Shown here: one piece after another, positions 55,215 to 63,793 of the stretch
How the letters are laid out: each line of letters begins with the position of its first letter
Position numbering within the stretch: position 1 is the first letter of the stretch
Origin: Aquirufa nivalisilvae
GTDB lineage: Bacteria; Bacteroidota; Bacteroidia; Cytophagales; Spirosomataceae
NCBI RefSeq assembly: GCF_004307455.1
Contig: NZ_SEWX01000005.1
Span: 310,001-374,000 of the forward strand
Reading direction: 5' to 3'
DNA length: 64,000 bases
The notes under the pieces: model-generated
The model's database searches: none
What the model was told of the DNA's origin: nothing
The model's input: only the letters and a program-made list of their open reading frames with translations
Position numbers and translations under genes: made by a program

Positions 55215-55748
55215 ATGGCAGTAACAGAATATTTTGAATTAGGGATGCTTTCTAAACCTCATGGTATCAAGGGGGCTTTCCATGTTTATTTGGATGTAGA
55301 TGATCCGGAAGAATATGAGGATTTAGATGCTGTATTCTTACAATTAGGTAATGAAATGGTTCCTTATTTTATTACTGATTTACAAATTAGATCTAACCTG
55401 AATTTACTGAGTTTAGAAGGTATTGAAACCTTGGATGCTGCCAAAGAATTGGTGGGAGTCAAGCTCTTTTTACCCGTATCGATGTTACCCAAATTAAAAG
55501 ATAATCAATTTTATTATCACGAAATAGTTGGATATCAGGTAATAGATAAACATCATGGTCCATTAGGTACAGTAAAAGAAGTATACTCTACTGGAGCGCA
55601 AGATGTATTGGTTATGAATTATCAATCTAAGGAAGTGTTAATTCCTTTGATGGATGCTATTATACCCAAAGTTGATAAGAAGAATCAAGTGATTCACAGT
55701 GTTTTACCAGATGGACTTTTAGAAGTATATTTAGATGATGCGAATTGA
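55215..55748 (+). CDS. rimM: Ribosome maturation factor RimM
   Basis: 177 residues. The N-terminal RimM beta-barrel starts with [24 protein letters not shown] (by position 7-30), and the C-terminal PRC barrel has [44 protein letters not shown]. It binds S19 and helps 16S 3' domain maturation. It lies just after the rpsP terminator and overlaps trmD by 14 bp at its end. Confidence 0.95.
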   Translation: MAVTEYFELGMLSKPHGIKGAFHVYLDVDDPEEYEDLDAVFLQLGNEMVPYFITDLQIRSNLNLLSLEGIETLDAAKELVGVKLFLPVSMLPKLKDNQFYYHEIVGYQVIDKHHGPLGTVKEVYSTGAQDVLVMNYQSKEVLIPLMDAIIPKVDKKNQVIHSVLPDGLLEVYLDDAN

Positions 55749-56412
55749 TATCATTTCGGTGGTTCCTGCCTTGATGCAAAGTTTTTTTGAACATTCCATC
55801 TGCAAAAGAGCTAGTCAAGCAGGCTTGGTATCTATACATTTGCACGATTTGCATGATTATTCTTCCAAGAAATTTAGGCAAGTAGATGATTATCCGTTTG
55901 GTGGAGGTGCAGGAATGGTAATCGCTGTAGAACCTCTTTCTACTTGTTTGGATCATTTAATGGCGGAAAGAACCTATCAGGATATTATTTTTCTTACTCC
56001 GGATGGACAAACATTCCAACAAGGTTTAGCTAATCAGTTGAGCTTGTCGGAAAACCTATTATTTATTTGTGGGCATTACAAGGGAATCGACGAGAGGATA
56101 CGAGAGAAATACGTTACTCGAGAAATATCGATTGGCGACTATGTGTTATCTGGAGGAGAAATTGCGGCAGCTGTATGTGCGGATGCCATTATTCGACTGA
56201 TACCTGGAGCCATCGGTGATGAGAGTTCAGCCTTAACAGATTCGTTTCAAGATGGATTATTAGCTCCACCAGTATATACTCGACCCGCAAGTTTCAAAGG
56301 GATGGACGTACCAGAGGTATTACTTTCAGGCCATGAAAAGAAAATTGAAGCTTGGAGACATGAACAGTCAATAAAGCGTACACAAGATCGTAGACCAGAT
56401 TTATTACAATAG
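55735..56412 (+). CDS. trmD: tRNA (guanine-37-N1)-methyltransferase TrmD
   Basis: 225 residues, SPOUT-fold methyltransferase that methylates G37 of tRNAs to prevent frameshifting. The trefoil-knot motifs are visible: [48 protein letters not shown], and [15 protein letters not shown] in the C-terminal domain. Two adjacent ATG codons (55735, 55738) could serve; the second gives the usual [10 protein letters not shown] start. Its 5' end lies within rimM. Confidence 0.96.
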   Translation: MMRIDIISVVPALMQSFFEHSICKRASQAGLVSIHLHDLHDYSSKKFRQVDDYPFGGGAGMVIAVEPLSTCLDHLMAERTYQDIIFLTPDGQTFQQGLANQLSLSENLLFICGHYKGIDERIREKYVTREISIGDYVLSGGEIAAAVCADAIIRLIPGAIGDESSALTDSFQDGLLAPPVYTRPASFKGMDVPEVLLSGHEKKIEAWRHEQSIKRTQDRRPDLLQ

Positions 56413-56413
56413 C

Positions 56414-57337
56414 ATGTTAAAAAAAGGTTCAATGAGTTTACCTAATCTAATTGCATTAGGTTTACTCTATCTAATTTGGGGTTCCACATTTTTAAGCGTA
56501 CGAATATTAGTGGCATATTTTCCTCCCTTGTTTATTTCTTATGGTAGGAATATGACAGCTGGATTATTGTTATTAAGCTGGTCTATATTAGGGGGCTATT
56601 GGGTAAAGATGCCATTAAAACATTTGCGTGTCCACATCATGGCAGGTATGCTATTTATTACGGTCAATAATGCATCTTTAGCTGTGGCCAGTGCGATAGT
56701 TCCATCTGGTTTTTCAGCGGTTTTTATGGCTTTAGGCCCTTTGATTTTAGTGATATTTTTTTGGCTGGAAGGAGTGAAGCCCAGTTTTAAAAAAATAGTA
56801 GCTACACTGCTAGGCTTAGTGGGTATTTTATTAATGAGTTCTCAAAAAGGATTATCTATTCCAGGTAAAGCAGATGAATTTTTCACTGGTATTTTACTAT
56901 TATTAGGTGCGGTGATAGCCTGGAATATTGCTGTATTTCGAGTTCAATCAACCAAAGCAAACACTTATCATTTTACCCAAGTTTGTGCCATTCAAATGAT
57001 TTCAGGTAGTATTCCTCTGATTTTTATTAGTTCAATGAAAGGAGATTTAGCTTTATTGCATTTTGATGCAGTTCCCATGTCAGCGTGGTCCGTATTTGCC
57101 TATTTAACATTAATTGGTTCTATGGCTGGTTTTTCTTTATTTGGGTATTTGTCGAAAGAATGTGACGCAACTTTAGTGGCCACTTATACGTATGTTAATC
57201 CAGTGGTGGCTTTAATTTTAGGGAATTTAGTTTTGGATGAAGAGTTACATCCTATTTTATTATTTGCTAGTTTTTTCATACTATTGGCAGTCGTTTTAAT
57301 TACTACCGATAAAACTAAACCTGTTATTAAGTCATGA
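56414..57337 (+). CDS. EamA/DMT-family transporter
   Basis: 307 residues with ten TM helices, two EamA repeats. The first repeat starts LLYLIWGSTFLSVRIL (~15-30), and the second has MAGFSLFGYLSKECDATLVATYTYVNPVVALILGNLVLDEEL (quoted by position ~235-275), a common DMT ending. The substrate is unknown; relatives move amino acids and metabolites out of the cell. A second ATG at 56432 is possible. It overlaps the next gene by ATGA, so it is translated in the trmD unit. Confidence 0.88.
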   Translation: MLKKGSMSLPNLIALGLLYLIWGSTFLSVRILVAYFPPLFISYGRNMTAGLLLLSWSILGGYWVKMPLKHLRVHIMAGMLFITVNNASLAVASAIVPSGFSAVFMALGPLILVIFFWLEGVKPSFKKIVATLLGLVGILLMSSQKGLSIPGKADEFFTGILLLLGAVIAWNIAVFRVQSTKANTYHFTQVCAIQMISGSIPLIFISSMKGDLALLHFDAVPMSAWSVFAYLTLIGSMAGFSLFGYLSKECDATLVATYTYVNPVVALILGNLVLDEELHPILLFASFFILLAVVLITTDKTKPVIKS

Positions 57338-58239
57338 AAAAAATTGTATTGACTCTTTTATCTATTGTAAACCTATCTTTTTGTCTAATGGCTCAAGGTC
57401 CCCAAGCTCTGTATCCTGGAGCAGTTCCCAATTACATTGATGGTCCAAATGAACAAAACGTAGCAGTAACGAATGGTATATCGCGCATTGCTAAGGTTAC
57501 GATTCCTACTTACCAATTTTATTCTGCTGGATCAGGAGCCAATAAACCCTGTGTGATTGTTTGTCCTGGAGGAGGTTATGGAATATTAGCTTCTTCTCAC
57601 GAAGGTTCAGATATAGCTAAGAAATTCAACGAAAAGGGTATTCATGCTCTGGTCTTATTTTATCGTTTGCCAGATGCTAAAAGACAAGTAGATAAACGAA
57701 TCGCTCCATTACAAGATGCCCAACAAGCCATTCGTATCACTCGTCAACATGCCTCAGAATGGGGAATTGACCCTAAGAAAATTGGAATCATGGGTTTTTC
57801 TGCTGGTGGGCATTTAGCATCAAGTGCTGCAACTCATTTTACGAAAGATTATACCGGAATCAATGATGGAGCCAATTTACGTCCAGATTTTCAAATTCTA
57901 TTATATCCAGTTATTAGCTTTAGATCCTTCGGGCATCAAGGTTCAGCTAAAAATTTAATTGGCCCAGAGATGTCGGCAGAAGATTTACACTTGTTCTCAA
58001 ATGAGGAACAAGTTACTTCTCAAACACCTCCAGCATTTTTAGTACATGCAGCTGACGATAAAGCGGTACCCGTCAAAAATTCTTTATTGTATGTAGAGAA
58101 ATTAAGCGATCTTAATATATCTAGTGATTTGCATGTTTATGCCAAAGGTGGACATGGTTTTGGACTTAACAACAAAACAACCAGCGATGATTGGTTCGAA
58201 AGTTTAGTGAAATGGTTTAAAACTCAGTCTTTACTTTGA
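57334..58239 (+). CDS. Secreted alpha/beta-hydrolase, acetyl-xylan-esterase-like
   Basis: 301 residues with a Sec signal (MKKIVLTLLSIVNLSFCLMAQ). The fold follows the carbohydrate-esterase/BD-FAE type: oxyanion region VCPGGGYGILASSHEG (~81-96), nucleophile serine in IMGFSAGGHLASS, Asp in HAADDKAVP, and His in YAKGGHGFGL. This type removes acetyl or feruloyl groups from plant polysaccharides, which fits a Bacteroidota glycan lifestyle; the actual substrate is unproven. It converges on the APC permease with a 16-bp overlap. Confidence 0.87.
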   Translation: MKKIVLTLLSIVNLSFCLMAQGPQALYPGAVPNYIDGPNEQNVAVTNGISRIAKVTIPTYQFYSAGSGANKPCVIVCPGGGYGILASSHEGSDIAKKFNEKGIHALVLFYRLPDAKRQVDKRIAPLQDAQQAIRITRQHASEWGIDPKKIGIMGFSAGGHLASSAATHFTKDYTGINDGANLRPDFQILLYPVISFRSFGHQGSAKNLIGPEMSAEDLHLFSNEEQVTSQTPPAFLVHAADDKAVPVKNSLLYVEKLSDLNISSDLHVYAKGGHGFGLNNKTTSDDWFESLVKWFKTQSLL

Positions 58240-59633
58240 TTTCTTTTCATTAAATAATAAAAAGGCACTCCTGATATCACGAGACCTAATCCGATTGTTG
58301 AGGAGAGTGTTTTAACATATAATAAATTAGCTGCTATGGCTACTAGGATTATTAAGTAAACAGCAAATAATACTTTGTTGGTATTACTTAATAATCCTTT
58401 TGAAATCTTTTCCTTGTATAGCGACATCACTGTTAGGAAGTAGAATAATAATATAGCAAATACCGTAAAGTCCAATAAGGTACCATACCCTCCAGAAAAG
58501 CAAAGAAGAATAGCCCATATTCCTTGTATAATCAAGGAGTATGATGGAGCACCATTTTTGTTCAAATAAGCAGCTTTTGAAAAGAATAATTTATCCTGAG
58601 CCATCGCTTCGAATAGTCGGCCACCAGCTAATATAATTCCATTATTACAGCCGAATGTAGATATCATGATAAATATGGCCATTAAAGTAGCGCCAATGGT
58701 CCCAAATACACTCTGTAATGCAGCGGACCCCAATCGGTCTTGGCTGGCAAACATGATGCCACGTTCATAGGCTGTTGCGCCTGAAGGATTCCCATCCAAT
58801 GGGAGTATGCCAAGATAAGCGATATTGGTTAAAATATATAATAAACAAACCAAGGCAGAACCATAAACAAGTCCTTTTGCAATGGTTTTTTTAGGATCTT
58901 CAAAGTCTTGGCTGGCAAAAGTGACGTTATTCCAGGCGGAAGATGAAAATAGTGGGCCAATCATAGCCACTCCGAATAAACTGCCTAATGTAAGAGTATC
59001 AATGGAAAGGAATTGATTTGTGACGGTATCATATGTTTTAACTTCTCTAAAAAATTGATCAAAATGTATCCAATCATTTTGTATCCCAACATAAAATCCG
59101 ATTAAGATGAGTACAATGATGGCGCCAATTTTGGTAAATGTGAACAGGTTTTGAATGAATGAAGCAAAGGAAATACCTTTTAAATTGAAGTAAGTCAGCA
59201 ATGCAATTAATCCAGCGGCTAGAATTTGTTGACTATTAATGTAATTAAATAAGATGGCATCTTCATTGACAAAACTGGGAAATAAAAAGCCTGTATACTT
59301 GGCAAATGCAACAGCTACTGCGGCTATGGTTCCTGTTTGGATAACAAGAAAGGTTGTCCATCCAAATAAAAATCCAGTCATGGGAGAGTAGGCCTCTTTT
59401 AAATAGATATACTGTCCACCAGTTTGAGGGAAAAGAGTCGAAAGTTTACCATAAGCATATGCTCCTGTAATCGTCAGAAAACTCGTTAGTATCCAGGTTC
59501 CCAGCCACATATACGGGCTAGAGATTTGTCGAGCAACTTCAGAACTTACTAAAAATATACCTGATCCAATCATAGATCCCATGACAAGCATAGAGGCATC
59601 TAGGGTATTTAATTTTTTAATTTGTTGATTCAT
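58224..59633 (-). CDS. APC-family amino acid permease
   Basis: 469 residues with twelve TM helices of the amino acid-polyamine-organocation family, like eukaryotic-type LAT and bacterial SteT exchangers. The N-terminal MGSMIGSGIFLVSSEVARQ (TM1 loop) and the PQTGGQYIYLKEAYSP segment are characteristic, as is AWNNVTFASQDFEDPKKTIAKGL in TM6-7. The exchanged amino acid is not defined by sequence. Its 5' end faces the tandem operators at 59751-59774, so it might share control with the sigma/susCD side. Confidence 0.9.
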   Translation of the reverse strand: MNQQIKKLNTLDASMLVMGSMIGSGIFLVSSEVARQISSPYMWLGTWILTSFLTITGAYAYGKLSTLFPQTGGQYIYLKEAYSPMTGFLFGWTTFLVIQTGTIAAVAVAFAKYTGFLFPSFVNEDAILFNYINSQQILAAGLIALLTYFNLKGISFASFIQNLFTFTKIGAIIVLILIGFYVGIQNDWIHFDQFFREVKTYDTVTNQFLSIDTLTLGSLFGVAMIGPLFSSSAWNNVTFASQDFEDPKKTIAKGLVYGSALVCLLYILTNIAYLGILPLDGNPSGATAYERGIMFASQDRLGSAALQSVFGTIGATLMAIFIMISTFGCNNGIILAGGRLFEAMAQDKLFFSKAAYLNKNGAPSYSLIIQGIWAILLCFSGGYGTLLDFTVFAILLFYFLTVMSLYKEKISKGLLSNTNKVLFAVYLIILVAIAANLLYVKTLSSTIGLGLVISGVPFYYLMKRNQSKD

Positions 59634-59750
59634 ATTATTTGGAAAACTTAAAAATAGTCAATTTTTAGTTTTTGGTATTTTTTTTGGTAGAAATATTAAT
59701 TAGTTCATTTTTTGACTGACTTTTTCTCTTTTTTTTCATGGCCAAAAATT

Positions 59751-59774
59751 GTAAACGTTTACGTAAACGTTTAC
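59751..59774. promoter_or_regulatory. Tandem LacI/GalR-type operators
   Basis: Two perfect 12-bp palindromes GTAAACGTTTAC lie directly end to end (59751-59762 and 59763-59774). Each has the central CG and overall form of LacI/GalR-family sites (and cre-like boxes). They sit between the APC permease (starts 59633, minus) and the sigma factor (ATG 59900), just upstream of the sigma promoter. No LacI regulator gene is adjacent. Confidence 0.8.
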
Positions 59775-59796
59775 GGAAAAAAATTAAAGATTTTCC

Positions 59797-59828
59797 TTGA
59801 ATTATTATAATTGGTATATCTATATTGG
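59797..59828 (+). promoter_or_regulatory. Candidate promoter of the ECF sigma gene
   Basis: TTG at 59797-59799, about 21 bp to TATATTGG at 59821-59828 (one mismatch to TAnnTTTG). The leader would be about 65 nt. The tandem operators end 22 bp upstream of the -33 element. Confidence 0.4.
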
Positions 59829-59899
59829 TTTCACTCAAGGGTGAAAATGAAGGTGAAATTCACTCGCTACTTTTAAAAGTTCAATTAATCAGTATACCA

Positions 59900-60469
59900 A
59901 TGAAACAAAGCATTAATGAGGTGGAAGTTTGGGATCAATTCAGAAATGGAAACCATCAGGCCTTTACTAGTCTTTATCAGCATTTTGTTCAGCCCTTATA
60001 TTCCTATTCGATGGGGATTACAAGTGATAAGGAATTAATCAAAGATTGCCTACATGATTTGTTTGTGGAGCTATGGCGTAATCATGCCAACTTGGGTCCA
60101 ACCACAAGTGTCAAATTCTATTTGATGGCATCCATTAAAAGAAAATTGGTTCGTCATTTGGATGGACAATTGAAGAGCGCTCAGCATCATGCTAATTACT
60201 ATTTAGATTCAGTAGATCGTGATTACAGCCAAGAGTATATGATGATCCGTATGGAGGAAGAAATTGCTACGAATAAACAATTGTCACAATGTTTATTAAA
60301 ACTAAGTAAAAGACAAAGGGAAGCTATTTCATTGAAATTCTATCATAATATGGATACTGATCAAATTAGCCAATCCATGAAAATTAATCCACAATCGGTA
60401 TACAATCTAATATTTGGGGCTTTACGTCAAATGAAGGAAAACATTGTGTATGATCATGTAGCTTTTTGA
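59900..60469 (+). CDS. ECF sigma-70 factor (Sus-linked type)
   Basis: 189 residues. Region 2 is the helix pair FTSLYQHFVQPLYSYSMG ... LIKDCLHDLFVELWRN (~20-60). Region 4 is LSKRQREAISLKFYHNMDTDQISQSMKINPQSVYNLIFGALRQMKE (quoted by position ~135-180), the ending seen in Bacteroidota sigma factors tied to SusC/SusD uptake. ATG 59900 is preferred over a TTG at 59825 that overlaps the promoter and adds 25 unrelated residues. A FecR anti-sigma gene normally follows; here only a 63-codon ORF lies before susC. Confidence 0.92.
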   Translation: MKQSINEVEVWDQFRNGNHQAFTSLYQHFVQPLYSYSMGITSDKELIKDCLHDLFVELWRNHANLGPTTSVKFYLMASIKRKLVRHLDGQLKSAQHHANYYLDSVDRDYSQEYMMIRMEEEIATNKQLSQCLLKLSKRQREAISLKFYHNMDTDQISQSMKINPQSVYNLIFGALRQMKENIVYDHVAF

Positions 60470-60533
60470 GGTAAAATGAGTAAAAAGGAGAGTACATCTA
60501 CTTTATATAGTAATTGTACAAAAAATCCTTTAA

Positions 60534-60725
60534 ATGTTACATCAAAATGAAAATCCAAGAAAAACATTAAGTCGCCAAATGCGGCAACGCATTTCTCAAT
60601 TTTTATTAAAGTTTTCTATGGGTAACTGGAACCAACCTAGAAAATTCACAAACCCTAAGGACCAGCTAACTCCTGATGAGAGCAAGGCATTATGGAGTAG
60701 AATTCAAAACACTTTGCATTCTTAA
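60534..60725 (+). CDS. Small ORF, possible remnant of a FecR-type anti-sigma factor
   Basis: 63 codons between the sigma gene and susC, same strand, starting with ATG. The sequence is basic and Gln-rich; the C-terminal PDESKALWSRIQNTL resembles the ALWxRI segment in the cytoplasmic N-terminal part of FecR-like anti-sigma factors. The TM helix and FecR domain are missing, and no frame continues them before susC. It could be a short functional protein, a remnant, or not translated. Not recognised with certainty. Confidence 0.4.
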   Translation: MLHQNENPRKTLSRQMRQRISQFLLKFSMGNWNQPRKFTNPKDQLTPDESKALWSRIQNTLHS

Positions 60726-60746
60726 TTAACTTATTATTTCAAACAA

Positions 60747-63700
60747 ATGAGAAAACAATTACTTTCAAAATTCCTGTTTAGCATGTTATTTGTTTTGATG
60801 GGAATTCAATTGATGGCTCAAGACCGTACGATTACGGGACGAGTAACGGCCTCTGATGATGGTTCTCCTATCCCAGGTGCTAGTGTTTCTGTGAAAGGTA
60901 CATCACGTGGTACTACTACGGATGGAAATGGTAACTATCGTTTACCAGTTGCTGGTGCTTCTTCTGTTTTGGTATTTTCTTCAGTAGGATTTAATTCCCA
61001 AGAAGTAAATGTTGGTTCTAAAGGTCAGATCAATGTGACTTTGTCGACTGATACTAAAGCATTATCTGAGGTAGTGGTCGTTGGTTATGGTACTCAAAAG
61101 AAGAGTCAAACAACAGGTGCTATTTCATCTGTAACTTCTAAGCAAATCACCGAAATGCCGATTACTAACTTAGGTCAAGCGATGCAAGGTCGTGTAGCTG
61201 GGGTTGACGTGGCTCAGTCGGGTTCTAAACCTGGTACTGTTCCTAAGGTATTGATTCGTGGCCGTCGTTCATTTAATGCAGGTAATGATCCATTATATGT
61301 AGTGGACGGTATCCCATTATCTGGTGGTTATGAAGATATGAATCCAAACGATGTAGCCTCTATGGAAATCTTAAAAGATGCTACCGCAACTGCGATTTAT
61401 GGTGCTAGAGGAGCAAATGGTGTGGTTTTGATTACGACAAAACGTGGTTCGCAAAATGGAAAAACAGTTATTTCATATGATTCTTATGTGGGAGTAACTC
61501 AAACATTGGATAAGATTAACTTGTTTACTGGCGCTGAATACGCTGAAATGAAGCGTGAATCTCGTCGTACTATTGGTACTTATAAAGATGCTAATGGCGT
61601 ACTTGTTCCTACAGGTGTTGTTGATGCTTATGCTGATTCTAAACTATTTGAAGCTGTAGAATTAGAAGGTATTGCTCAAGGAAGAACGACAAACTATCAA
61701 GATATGATGGTAAAGAAGGGTTTTCAACAAAATCACTCATTAGGGATTCAAGGTGGTACAGAAAAAACACAGTTTAGTTTAAATGCTGGTTATTTTCAAG
61801 ATAAAGGTATTATTGAAGGCTTAGATTTTACCCGTTATTCATTGCGTGTCAATGTGGATCACAAAATTACTGATAAGTTTAAAGTAGGTGTTTCCTCTTA
61901 TTTCATGTATGGTGTAACGAATGGTGCAAATAGAAATCCGTATGGAGATTTACTACCTCAAAACCCATTGGCAAAGGCATATGATGATAGTGGAAATTTA
62001 ATTTTTGCTCAAACTACAGATGCCTTATTAACTAACCCAATGGCGGAAATTGTTCCTGGTGCTCAAGTGGATGAGACCAAGAAATACCGTATTTTCAACA
62101 GTATATATGCTGAGTATAATATTGCAAAAGGTTTGAAATACCGTTTCAACTTCGGTCCAGACTTTACAATTACTCGTGCTGGTCGTTTTGTAGGTGCTAT
62201 GACAAATGCTAATAAAGGTGGTAATCCAACAGCAAGTACAGATAATCGCTTTGGATTCAACTATACATTGGAGAATATCTTGACTTATGATAAGAAATTG
62301 GGTCAGAATCATAACTTGAATGTTACTTTATTACACTCGATTCAACGTGATAATTTTGAGCGTTATACACAAAGTGTGATGGGTGTTCCAGTTGAAACTC
62401 AACAATTCTACAATGTAGGTAATGCTTCACAAGTATTAGGAGTAGGTTCTGATTTAGTTCAATGGACGATTAATTCGTACATGGCTCGTATTAACTATGA
62501 CTATAAAGGAAAATACTTAGTAACAGCTACGGTTCGTCGTGACGGTTCATCTCGTTTTGGTGAGAATACTAAATATGGTAATTTCCCAGGTTTAGCTTTA
62601 GGTTGGAATCTACATCAAGAAGATTTCATGAAAGATTTAACATGGATCGACGAGTTAAAATTACGTGCTAGTGTAGCGAGTGTAGGTAACCAAGGTTTAT
62701 CTCCATATCAAACTCAAGGATTGATGGCAAGAACTGCTTATGCTTGGGATAACAATGCTGCTTATGGATATCGCCCTAATACTATTGGTAACCCAGATTT
62801 GAAATGGGAAACGTCAACTTCTAAAAACATCGGTTTTGATTTTAGCATCTTACGTGGACGTGTAGCTGGTTCGGTAGAATACTATCAAACTAACACGACA
62901 GACCTATTATTGTCAGATCAATTACCAACATCTACAGGTTTTGCGGCAGTAACTCGTAACGTAGGTGAGACTCAAAATAAGGGTATTGAAATTTCATTAT
63001 CAACGGTTAACGTAGATTCTCCTAGTGGTTTTAAATGGACTACCGATTTTACTTTCTACAAAAACTCAGAGGCTATTTTGTCATTGTACAATGGAGCTAA
63101 AGATGACGTAGGTAACCGTTGGTTTATTGGACATCCATTGAACTCATACTATGATTATCAGTATGCAGGTATCTGGCAAACAGCTGAAGCAGATAAAGCA
63201 AAAGCAATGGGCTTTACTGTAGGTCAAATTAAAGTGGCAGATACCAATAATGATGGAAAAATCACAGCAGATGACCGTGTTATTTTAGGTTCTGACGTTC
63301 CTGATTATACAGGAGGTATTACTAACCGTTTCTCATTCAAAGGCTTTGATTTATCATTCTTTGTATTCACACGTCAAGGTCAAATGATTGTAAGTAGATT
63401 CCACCAAAATTCTAACTACTTACAAGGACGTTACAACCAAATTAAAGTGGATTATTGGACTCCAAACAATCCAAATGCTTACTATCCTCGTCCTAACTTT
63501 AACCAAGAGTTCCCAGCTTATAATACAGCTATCATGTATTTTGATGGTTCATTTATTAAAGTTAGAAACATCAACATAGGTTATACTTTCCCTGCTAAGA
63601 CAGCTCAAAAATTGGGATTGCAGTCACTTAGATTGTATGCTAGTATCCAACAACCATTCATTTTCTCTAAATATAGATCTAAAGAGAATGGTGTGGATCC

Positions 63701-63782
63701 AGAATCAGCTGACGGTAACGTTAATAACAACGTAACTCCAGCTACTTCAGTAACAACTGTTGGTTTGAACATTAAATTTTAA
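60747..63782 (+). CDS. SusC/RagA-family TonB-dependent outer-membrane transporter
   Basis: 1011 residues. Signal peptide residues 1-25 (cleaved near LMAQ). A carboxypeptidase-regulatory-like beta domain (~26-105) begins ITGRVTASDDGSPIPGASV. The TonB-dependent plug spans ~115-230, with EVVVVGYGTQKKSQTTGAI, DPLYVVDGIPLSGG and GARGANGVVLITTKRG. The rest is the 22-strand barrel. It imports a large or complexed nutrient, usually a glycan, with SusD. An EF-hand-like calcium motif DTNNDGKITADD (~830) lies in a C-terminal loop. It follows the small ORF by 21 bp and is followed by susD after 11 bp. Confidence 0.96.
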   Translation: MRKQLLSKFLFSMLFVLMGIQLMAQDRTITGRVTASDDGSPIPGASVSVKGTSRGTTTDGNGNYRLPVAGASSVLVFSSVGFNSQEVNVGSKGQINVTLSTDTKALSEVVVVGYGTQKKSQTTGAISSVTSKQITEMPITNLGQAMQGRVAGVDVAQSGSKPGTVPKVLIRGRRSFNAGNDPLYVVDGIPLSGGYEDMNPNDVASMEILKDATATAIYGARGANGVVLITTKRGSQNGKTVISYDSYVGVTQTLDKINLFTGAEYAEMKRESRRTIGTYKDANGVLVPTGVVDAYADSKLFEAVELEGIAQGRTTNYQDMMVKKGFQQNHSLGIQGGTEKTQFSLNAGYFQDKGIIEGLDFTRYSLRVNVDHKITDKFKVGVSSYFMYGVTNGANRNPYGDLLPQNPLAKAYDDSGNLIFAQTTDALLTNPMAEIVPGAQVDETKKYRIFNSIYAEYNIAKGLKYRFNFGPDFTITRAGRFVGAMTNANKGGNPTASTDNRFGFNYTLENILTYDKKLGQNHNLNVTLLHSIQRDNFERYTQSVMGVPVETQQFYNVGNASQVLGVGSDLVQWTINSYMARINYDYKGKYLVTATVRRDGSSRFGENTKYGNFPGLALGWNLHQEDFMKDLTWIDELKLRASVASVGNQGLSPYQTQGLMARTAYAWDNNAAYGYRPNTIGNPDLKWETSTSKNIGFDFSILRGRVAGSVEYYQTNTTDLLLSDQLPTSTGFAAVTRNVGETQNKGIEISLSTVNVDSPSGFKWTTDFTFYKNSEAILSLYNGAKDDVGNRWFIGHPLNSYYDYQYAGIWQTAEADKAKAMGFTVGQIKVADTNNDGKITADDRVILGSDVPDYTGGITNRFSFKGFDLSFFVFTRQGQMIVSRFHQNSNYLQGRYNQIKVDYWTPNNPNAYYPRPNFNQEFPAYNTAIMYFDGSFIKVRNINIGYTFPAKTAQKLGLQSLRLYASIQQPFIFSKYRSKENGVDPESADGNVNNNVTPATSVTTVGLNIKF

Positions 63783-63793
63783 TTCCTAGAATA

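Noticed and set aside
59825-59899. TTG start giving the sigma factor 25 extra residues
   Set aside because: The codon lies in the promoter -7 box, and the extra residues do not look like sigma region 2.
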